Translations under genes and position numbers: made by a program
Shown: one piece after another, positions 7,293 through 12,845 of the stretch
Position numbering within the stretch: position 1 is the stretch's first letter
How the letters are laid out: each line of letters opens with the position of its first letter
From: an uncultured Ruminococcus sp.
GTDB lineage: Bacteria > Bacillota > Clostridia > Oscillospirales > Ruminococcaceae
DNA length: 12,845 nt
Direction of reading: 5' to 3'
NCBI GenBank assembly: GCA_947173865.1
Contig: CAMWGS010000033.1
Location: forward strand, 1-12,845
Notes under the pieces: generated by a model
The model's database searches: none
Told to the model about the DNA's origin: nothing
The model's input: only the letters and a program-made list of their open reading frames with translations

Positions 7293-8718
7293 TGCACCGA
7301 TTTACGAGGCTTTAAGAAAATTCAGACGTATGCGTGTTGTACCTTTTGACGTACCTGGACATAAACGTGGGCGTGGAAATATGGAACTTACGGAATTTTT
7401 GGGCGAGGACTGTATGAGCGTTGACGTTAATTCAATGAAACCGCTTGACAACCTCTGTCACCCTGTTTCTGTAATAAAAGATGCCGAAATGCTTGCGGCA
7501 CAGGCTTTCGATGCGGCAAATGCGTTTTTCATGGTAGGCGGTACGACTTCAGCAGTACAGAGTATGATAATGTATGCGTGTAAGAGCGGTGATAAAATCA
7601 TAATGCCGAGAAACGTCCACCGCAGTGCCATAAATGCACTCATTCTGTGCGACGCTGTACCTGTTTATGTTAATCCCGACGTTAACAGACGGCTTGGAAT
7701 AGCTCTCGGAATGTCGGTGGAGCAGGTTGAGAAAGCCATTGAGGAAAATCCCGACGCTAAAGCAGTGCTGGTAAATAATCCGACTTATTACGGAATATGC
7801 TCCGACCTTAAACGTATTACGGAAATCGCACACACACACGGTATGCTTGTACTTGTGGATGAAGCTCACGGGACGCACTTCTATTTCGGTGAAAATTTTC
7901 CAGTAACCGCAATGAAAGCAGGTGCGGACATAGCTTCTGTAAGTATGCATAAATCGGGCGGAAGTCTTACACAAAGCTCGTTTCTGCTTATGGGTGAAAA
8001 TATAAATTCAGACTATATGAGACAGGTTATAAATCTTACTCAGACAACAAGTGCGTCATATCTTCTGCTTTCGAGTCTTGATATTTCACGTAAAAGGCTT
8101 GCCCTGAGCGGACGTGAAATATTTGCGGAAACTGTTGAAATGGCGGAGTATGCACGTTCCGAAATAAATGAAATAGGTGGTTATTATGCCTATTCCAAGG
8201 AACTTATAAACGGCGACAGTATATATGATTTTGATGTGTCAAAACTTTCAGTTTATACTTTGCCTGTAGGACTTGCGGGAATTGAAGTTTATGACCTGCT
8301 CCGTGACGAGTACGATATACAGATAGAATTCGGTGACATAGGAAATATACTTGCATATATTTCAGTGGGTGACAGAAAACGTGACATAGAGCGTCTTATT
8401 AGTGCGATGTCGGAAATAAAGAGACGTTTCGGAAAGTCGGGTGCAGGTATGCTTACACAGGAATATATAAATCCGATAGTTGCGGAAACTCCACGACGTG
8501 CTTTCTATGCGGACAAGGTTTCACTTCCTCTTGAAAAATCGGCAGGACGTGTATGCAGTGAGTTTGTAATGTGTTATCCGCCCGGAATACCGATACTTGC
8601 CCCCGGTGAACTCATAACAGACGAAATTATTGAGTATATAAAGTATGCCAAAGATAAAGGCTGTTCAATGACGGGTACTGAAGATATTAACATTGAATAT
8701 CTGAATGTTATTATATGA
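7273..8718 (+). CDS. speA: arginine decarboxylase, PLP-dependent (Orn/Lys/Arg decarboxylase family)
   Basis: This 481-residue fold-type I PLP enzyme matches Bacillus SpeA in length and layout. The N-terminal PFDVPGHKRG motif is the family signature. DEAHGTHF places Asp196 and His199 near the cofactor, and SMHKSGGS supplies Lys227 for the PLP Schiff base. The C-terminal domain ends with the usual CYPPGIPILAPGE block. In this family substrate can be arginine, lysine or ornithine; arginine is inferred because an agmatinase (speB) is in the same cluster. I chose ATG 7273 because it begins the usual MGLSQ-like N-terminus and lies 12 bases after GGAAGGA; ATG 7240 and 7261 have no usable ribosome-binding site. 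It overlaps the end of speD. Confidence 0.92.
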   Translation: MGLSQINAPIYEALRKFRRMRVVPFDVPGHKRGRGNMELTEFLGEDCMSVDVNSMKPLDNLCHPVSVIKDAEMLAAQAFDAANAFFMVGGTTSAVQSMIMYACKSGDKIIMPRNVHRSAINALILCDAVPVYVNPDVNRRLGIALGMSVEQVEKAIEENPDAKAVLVNNPTYYGICSDLKRITEIAHTHGMLVLVDEAHGTHFYFGENFPVTAMKAGADIASVSMHKSGGSLTQSSFLLMGENINSDYMRQVINLTQTTSASYLLLSSLDISRKRLALSGREIFAETVEMAEYARSEINEIGGYYAYSKELINGDSIYDFDVSKLSVYTLPVGLAGIEVYDLLRDEYDIQIEFGDIGNILAYISVGDRKRDIERLISAMSEIKRRFGKSGAGMLTQEYINPIVAETPRRAFYADKVSLPLEKSAGRVCSEFVMCYPPGIPILAPGELITDEIIEYIKYAKDKGCSMTGTEDINIEYLNVII

Positions 8719-8742
8719 TTTTTATTTCAAGGAATAGATAAT

Positions 8743-9156
8743 ATGAAGAAATTAAATTTTATTTTTATTGTTTTGTTCGATATTATTTCTGTATTGATTG
8801 CCTATGGGAATTTTCTCGAAATCAAAGGAATTATTTCATATATTATATTCTTTATACCGCTTGTGCTGAATATAATTCTTATAAGAAAATATGAGAAGAT
8901 TTTTCCACAATTGTTATTATCTTTTATGATATTTGTGTATCTGCTTACGGGTGTGGTTTTCCTGATACGTGAGGACAGCAGAAAAGTTGTCAGTCAAAAT
9001 AAAAATGACAAATACATTTATGTAACTTATGAAATTAATCCGGGAGCTATGGGGCATCTTTCATATGAAGACAGAGTTTATTATAGTCTTATTGATACAG
9101 ATTTACTAACAGTGTGTATTGTGAAAGAATCAGAACATTACAGGTACAAAGGCTGA
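8743..9156 (+). CDS. small three-helix membrane protein
   Basis: I do not know its function. The 137 residues begin with three likely membrane helices at about 5-22, 29-47 and 54-75, separated by short loops with K and R, followed by a C-terminal soluble part of about 60 residues. That part contains DKYIYVTYEINPGAMGH, which recalls DUF5412-type proteins (membrane anchor plus a Y-x-I-N-x-G-A strand); the resemblance is weak. AAGGA before ATG 8743 serves as ribosome-binding site, and the gene starts 24 bases after speA. Codon use shifts here to more TTA, ATA and ATT than speA, suggesting a more recent arrival. It begins the block that splits speA from speE. Confidence 0.75.
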   Translation: MKKLNFIFIVLFDIISVLIAYGNFLEIKGIISYIIFFIPLVLNIILIRKYEKIFPQLLLSFMIFVYLLTGVVFLIREDSRKVVSQNKNDKYIYVTYEINPGAMGHLSYEDRVYYSLIDTDLLTVCIVKESEHYRYKG

Positions 9157-9181
9157 AAATACAGCATGAACAGGAGTATAT

Positions 9182-9427
9182 ATGGGTATTGCAGGAAAAA
9201 TTTCAATAGAAGAAATTATCAGAAGAAAAATTGAGTTTTGCAGACATGATACATTTGAATCTGTCAATGTCAACAGGGGATATATAAGAGGGTATGAGGA
9301 AATGCTTGGAGACATGGATATGACAGAAGAAAAATTTTCCGAAAAATATCTCTCAAAAATCACCGAATTGGATAATGATTTGAAAGTGCAGATTACAGAA
9401 ACAATAAGGATTTCATTGACGAATTAA
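9182..9427 (+). CDS. small hypothetical protein, probably the N-terminal part of a frameshifted gene
   Basis: The frame gives 81 residues with no recognised domain: an acidic, helix-rich sequence (IEEIIRRKIEF, RGYEEMLGDMDMTEEKF). AGGAG precedes ATG 9182 at a suitable distance. The last residues, TIRISLTN, look unlike the rest, while a frame one base back stays open from 9379 to a stop at 9520-9522 and reads as credible protein (see the next entry). One missing base between 9379 and about 9425 would join the two into roughly 113 residues. No canonical slippery heptamer is visible at the junction, so mutation or sequencing error is likelier than programmed shifting. Confidence 0.6.
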   Translation: MGIAGKISIEEIIRRKIEFCRHDTFESVNVNRGYIRGYEEMLGDMDMTEEKFSEKYLSKITELDNDLKVQITETIRISLTN

Positions 9428-9522
9428 GCGGATATAATAATGCAATTGTCAGCGTGCTTGCAATGATTAATGAAAAGTACAGATATGTGGAGGGAATTTA
9501 TGGGAGTAAAAGGCAGTCCTAA
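9379..9522 (+). pseudogene. displaced C-terminal part of the gene starting at 9182
   Basis: This stretch lies in a different frame from the preceding ORF and has no good start of its own. It is open from 9379 and translates to a convincing hydrophobic-and-charged pattern with KDFIDELSGYNNAIV and INEKYRYVEGIYG before TAA 9520-9522. Its end overlaps the start of the next gene by 23 bases, and the GGAGGG ribosome-binding site of that gene lies inside it, as is usual for coupled genes. It is therefore best seen as the rest of the 9182 gene. The assignment rests on composition and position, not on a recognised family. Confidence 0.5.
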
Positions 9523-9943
9523 AATAGTAGGGTTTATATTTGCATTTGTTGCAGTGATAGTTATTATTCTCGGGGTGTGGGTAAGTGTGAACACCAAACA
9601 GTTACAGAAAAGATGCACTGATACAGTGATGGCGGAAATAGTGGAAAACATTAAAGTAAAATCCCGAACAAAAACAAAACACGGTCATCGTACTGTCACA
9701 ACATACAAGCCCGTTTTTGATTTCACTTACAACGGGCAGAATTACAGAATCAAGAGTAATTCTTCACATAAACCTGCACTTTTTGACGTAGGTGAAAAAA
9801 CCGAAATAAAGATAAATCCTTCCGACTCTTCAGAAACATATATCCCTGCTGACAAGTCTGCGGATTATGCAGGGATTATATGTATTGCAGTGGGAGCAGT
9901 TTTTCTTGTTGTCGGAATATTGGTTATAATTAAATTAAGGTAA
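9500..9943 (+). CDS. DUF3592-like two-helix membrane protein
   Basis: The 147-residue protein has a membrane helix at about 9-27, a soluble middle and a second helix at about 121-143. The middle contains T-V-M-A-E-I-V-E-N, then a charged turn, then YKPVFDFTYNGQNYRIKSN, and then VGEKTEIKINPSDSSETY. That order of strands between two helices is typical of DUF3592 proteins, which are of unknown function and common in Firmicutes. I chose ATG 9500 because GGAGGG at 9489-9494 sits 5 bases upstream; the longer frame from 9470 would start in the previous gene. It ends 18 bases before the GNAT gene. No link to polyamine chemistry is visible. Confidence 0.75.
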   Translation: MGVKGSPKIVGFIFAFVAVIVIILGVWVSVNTKQLQKRCTDTVMAEIVENIKVKSRTKTKHGHRTVTTYKPVFDFTYNGQNYRIKSNSSHKPALFDVGEKTEIKINPSDSSETYIPADKSADYAGIICIAVGAVFLVVGILVIIKLR

Positions 9944-9961
9944 TTTATTTTGAGGAAAAAA

Positions 9962-10825
9962 ATGAACATAAAGGGAATAGAACACGAAAAACTCGGCAGG
10001 CTTAACGGTCGTGACTGCATATACATTAATAAGGTAACTCAGGACAATATAGACAATCTTATTTTTAAGGGTGAAATAAACGGTTTTCTTGCGGAAAAAA
10101 TAAAAACTGACAGGTTTTTACCGTATCAGCTTACTTTTCACAGAGTAGTGACTTATTTTGTCTGTAAACTTGATACTTATGAAAATATTGACCGTTCGGC
10201 ACATCTTGACTACAGTTGTTTCAATATAGTCGAAAACAGTCAGTGGCTTGAAAGTCTGCCGATACGCAGGGATTTTGATAAGTCGTTATATAATCATTAT
10301 CAGATTTTTACATATGATTTTGTGTACAATATTATTGCAACAGACTTTGATTTTTCCGTAAGTGGTATGTGGGATATACACAGGGCAAAGCAGGACGATT
10401 TAAGTACCGTTGCGGATATAGTACATATTACTTTAAATGAAATCTGTCCCAGATATTACCCGAAAGGTGCGGTTGATTTTTTTCTGAAATATCATAATAA
10501 GGACAGTATAAGTAAAGATATAGAGGGCGGCAATGTTTATCTTCTTGAGGACAATAATAATATTGTCGGGACGGTTACCGTAAACGACAACGAAATAAAT
10601 CGCCTGTATGTACTGCCAGATTATCAGGGAAAAGGTTACGGCGGATTTCTTCTTGAATTTGCTGAAAAGGTCGTTTTTGAAAATTATGACGAAATAATTT
10701 TGTATTCGTCACTTCCTGCAAAAGCCATGTACCTTAAAAGAGGATACAAAGAACACAGATACGAGATATTTGACACGGATAATGGGGATTTCCTGTGTTG
10801 TGACATAATGAAAAAGAAAATATAA
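9962..10825 (+). CDS. GNAT acetyltransferase with an unrecognised N-terminal domain
   Basis: The 287-residue protein has two parts. Residues about 1-135 resemble no family I can name; aromatic-rich stretches include PYQLTFHRVVTYF and NHYQIFTYDFVYNIIA. From about 140 on, a GNAT domain runs to near the end, with IHRAKQDDLSTVADI as the first helix region and motif A as LYVLPDYQGKGYG, whose QGKGYG (222-227) binds the pyrophosphate of acetyl-CoA, followed by SLPAKAMYLKRGYKEH. I chose ATG 9962 over TTG 9950 because GAGG at 9952-9955 lies 6 bases before it. Placement between speA and speE makes polyamine N-acetylation possible, but nothing in the domain proves the substrate. Confidence 0.8.
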   Translation: MNIKGIEHEKLGRLNGRDCIYINKVTQDNIDNLIFKGEINGFLAEKIKTDRFLPYQLTFHRVVTYFVCKLDTYENIDRSAHLDYSCFNIVENSQWLESLPIRRDFDKSLYNHYQIFTYDFVYNIIATDFDFSVSGMWDIHRAKQDDLSTVADIVHITLNEICPRYYPKGAVDFFLKYHNKDSISKDIEGGNVYLLEDNNNIVGTVTVNDNEINRLYVLPDYQGKGYGGFLLEFAEKVVFENYDEIILYSSLPAKAMYLKRGYKEHRYEIFDTDNGDFLCCDIMKKKI

Positions 10826-10841
10826 AAGAAAGGGTTTTTTT

Positions 10842-11693
10842 ATGGAACTTTGGTTTACTGAAAAACACACTCCAAATGTAGATTTTTCAATAAAGGTTGA
10901 CAGACAGCTTTACAGCGGAAAAAGTGAATTTCAGAGAATTGATATATTCGATTCAAAGGAGTTCGGACGTTTTCTCACTCTTGACGGCTATATGATGCTT
11001 ACCGAAAAAGATGAGTTCATATATCATGAGATGATAACTCATGTACCTATGGCTGTTCATCCTAATCCTGAAAATATACTCGTTATAGGGGCAGGAGACG
11101 GGGGAGTTGTCCGTGAGCTTACAAGATACAGTACCGTAAAGAATATAGACATTGTTGAAATAGATGAGCTGGTTGTTCAAGTAAGCAAAAAATATCTGCC
11201 GACTACGGCTTGTCGTTTCGACGATGAAAGGGTGAATATTTTTTACGAAGACGGTGTTAAGTTCATACGTCGCTGTGAAGATAAGTACGATGTTATTATA
11301 GTGGATTCAACTGACCCGTTTGGTGTCGGTGAGGGACTTTTTACAAAGGAATTTTACGGCAGTTGTTTTAAGGCACTCCATGATGATGGTATAATGGTAA
11401 ATCAGCATGAGAGTCCGTTCTATGATGAGGATGCTGTAGCAATGCAGAGGTCACATAAGAGAATTGTGGGAAGTTTCCCGATAAGCAGGGTATATCAGGC
11501 TCATATACCTACGTATCCGTCTGGACACTGGCTTTTCGGGTTTGCTTCAAAAAAATATCATCCCGTTCGTGACCTCAATTCTGCAAAGTGGAATCTTCTC
11601 GGACTAAAGACTAAATACTATAATACAAAACTTCATGCAGGTGCTTTTGCACTGCCTAATTATGTAGAGGAGCTGTTGAGAGATGTTGAATAA
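10842..11693 (+). CDS. speE: spermidine synthase (polyamine aminopropyltransferase)
   Basis: SpeE moves the aminopropyl group of decarboxylated SAM to putrescine, giving spermidine and methylthioadenosine. At 283 residues it matches bacterial SpeE. MELWFTEK at the start, LDGYMMLTEKDEFIYHEM (residues 48-64, with Tyr61 and His62), GAGDGG (83-88) for decarboxylated-SAM binding, VEID in the next strand and catalytic-site DSTDPFGVGEGLF (from Asp155) are all present. The AAAGGG ribosome-binding site lies just before the start and the gene follows the GNAT gene by 16 bases. The end overlaps speB by 11 bases. Together with speD upstream it completes the aminopropylation step. Confidence 0.95.
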   Translation: MELWFTEKHTPNVDFSIKVDRQLYSGKSEFQRIDIFDSKEFGRFLTLDGYMMLTEKDEFIYHEMITHVPMAVHPNPENILVIGAGDGGVVRELTRYSTVKNIDIVEIDELVVQVSKKYLPTTACRFDDERVNIFYEDGVKFIRRCEDKYDVIIVDSTDPFGVGEGLFTKEFYGSCFKALHDDGIMVNQHESPFYDEDAVAMQRSHKRIVGSFPISRVYQAHIPTYPSGHWLFGFASKKYHPVRDLNSAKWNLLGLKTKYYNTKLHAGAFALPNYVEELLRDVE

Positions 11694-12534
11694 GAATATT
11701 CATACTTTTATTGCCTGTGACAGTGAGTACAAGGACTCAGGAATTGTACTTTTCGGAGCAGGTTACGACGGTACGACAAGTTTTCGTGCAGGCACAAGAT
11801 TTGCACCGTCTGCCATACGAAACGAGAGTTTCGGTATAGAGACATACAGTCCGTATCAGGACAGGGATATGACGGATTACAGTTATTTTGACAGCGGTGA
11901 CTTGGAACTGCCTTTCGGAAATCCAGAGCAGGTTCTCGACGAGATAAAGGAACGTTCGTCAATCATACTTGACGACGGAAAAATTCCGTTTATGATTGGC
12001 GGTGAGCATCTTGTTACTCTCGGTCAGGTGCGTGCGGTAAAAGAGAAGTACGACGATTTATATATAATTCATTTTGATGCTCATGCTGATTTGCGTGACG
12101 ATTATCTTGGACAGAAACTTTCTCATGCGTGTGTACTCAGAAGATGTCATGAACTTGTCGGGGACGGTCATATTTTTCAATTCGGCATAAGGAGCGGTGA
12201 CAGGGAAGAATTTAAGTTTGCCGAGAGTCATACTGAAATGCACAAGTTTACATTTGACGGACTTTCCGAAACAGTTGAAAAACTCAGAAATAAAAATGTA
12301 TATCTTACTGTTGACCTTGATGTACTTGACCCGTCTGTTTTTTGCGGAACAGGTACGCCCGAAGCAGAGGGAGTTACTTTCGGTGAACTCCGTAAAGCAT
12401 TAACACTTGTATGTAGTGAACTGAACATAGTCGGCTGTGACGTTAACGAACTCAGTCCGCCTTACGACCAGTCGGGAGTGTCAACGGCTGTTGCGTGCAA
12501 GATTATCAGGGAAATGCTCCTTGCACTGTCCTGA
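11683..12534 (+). CDS. speB: agmatinase (ureohydrolase family)
   Basis: Agmatinase hydrolyses agmatine to putrescine and urea, linking SpeA to SpeE. The 283-residue protein keeps all manganese ligands of the arginase/agmatinase fold: His109 in GGEHLVTLG, Asp132, His134 and Asp136 in HFDAHADLRDD, and Asp211 and Asp213 in TVDLDVLDPSVF. The closing NELSPPYDQSG loop is also standard. Arginase and formiminoglutamase share the fold; agmatinase is favoured because the gene is coupled to speE by an 11-base overlap and because GQKLSHACV resembles other SpeB proteins. It ends the polyamine set; hsdS begins 12 bases further on. Confidence 0.93.
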   Translation: MLNKNIHTFIACDSEYKDSGIVLFGAGYDGTTSFRAGTRFAPSAIRNESFGIETYSPYQDRDMTDYSYFDSGDLELPFGNPEQVLDEIKERSSIILDDGKIPFMIGGEHLVTLGQVRAVKEKYDDLYIIHFDAHADLRDDYLGQKLSHACVLRRCHELVGDGHIFQFGIRSGDREEFKFAESHTEMHKFTFDGLSETVEKLRNKNVYLTVDLDVLDPSVFCGTGTPEAEGVTFGELRKALTLVCSELNIVGCDVNELSPPYDQSGVSTAVACKIIREMLLALS

Positions 12535-12546
12535 AAGGAATATATT

Positions 12547-12845
12547 ATGAAAAATCCTGAGATAAGATTTAAACAGAATAATGGTGAAGAATATCCTGAC
12601 TGGAAGTTAACTTCATTTGGTGAAGCCTGTACAGGCTTTGAATATGGAATGAACAGTGCCTCTACTCAATTTGACGGAGAAAATAAATATATCCGAATAA
12701 CAGATATTGATGAAAACTCACACAGATATTTAAATGATAATATTGTATCTCCTTTAGGTAAAAAGGATGATAAATACATTGTATAAGACTGAAATATTTT
12801 ACTTCAAATAACTGGAGCAAGTGTAGCAAAAGAGAATATATATAA
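12547..12845 (+). pseudogene. hsdS: type I restriction-modification specificity subunit (hsdS), broken, partial at the window end
   Basis: The first 79 residues fit the N-terminus of an HsdS target-recognition domain: KNPEIRFKQ, EEYPDWKLTSFGEAC, then NKYIRITDID and NIVSP. TAA at 12784-12786 and TGA at 12790-12792 then stop the frame. The same frame continues at once with NILLQITGASVAKENIY, which matches the K-x-x-D-I-L-L-x-I-T-G-A-S block that follows this position in HsdS. So the family sequence is present on both sides of the stops. Two point changes could explain it, or an inserted T at 12784 with a lost base near 12793. AAAGGA before ATG 12547 is a good ribosome-binding site. No hsdM or hsdR is in view; the rest lies beyond 12845. 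Confidence 0.75.

Noticed and set aside
7549..7974. Minus-strand open frame opposite speA
   Set aside because: It is antisense to conserved speA motifs including the PLP lysine region, and its translation resembles no protein.

Overview
The window reads as a low-to-moderate-GC Firmicute chromosome, most like a Ruminococcus-type member of the Clostridia (Oscillospiraceae). That placement is inferred from gene order, protein style and codon preference, because there is no rRNA to test it. All genes seen lie on the + strand. The three layers are a housekeeping operon, a polyamine operon with an unusual leader, and a short accessory edge.

Positions 1-6150 hold a tightly packed housekeeping cluster: the 3' end of a CYTH-domain gene, phoH, ybeY, era, recO, mutS2 and a small DUF4177-like gene. 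Junctions overlap or are short, with ybeY sharing 8 bases with phoH and era sharing 1 base with ybeY. The products cover RNA processing and ribosome maturation (PhoH, YbeY, Era) and DNA repair or recombination (RecO, MutS2).

Positions 6151-6509 have no gene. They hold a strong promoter (TTGACA, 17 bp, extended -10), then about 185 nt that folds into a closed multi-branched structure of at least six helices, then a 10-bp GC-containing terminator hairpin with T-rich tail ending about 25 bp before speD. I do not recognise the RNA. Its position suggests an attenuating leader or riboswitch-like element for the polyamine genes, or else a standalone small RNA read through into them. This is the most interesting object in the window.

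Positions 6510-12534 encode a complete arginine-to-spermidine route: SpeA makes agmatine from arginine, SpeB makes putrescine from agmatine, SpeD makes decarboxylated SAM, and SpeE makes spermidine. The set is split: speD-speA, then four non-canonical genes (a three-helix membrane protein, a small protein that seems frameshifted, a DUF3592-like two-helix membrane protein, and a GNAT acetyltransferase with an unrecognised N-terminal domain), then speE-speB.

Positions 12547-12845 carry the start of a type I restriction-modification specificity subunit (hsdS). Two in-frame stops lie just before a recognisable continuation in the same frame, so this copy looks broken or silent. The window ends inside it.
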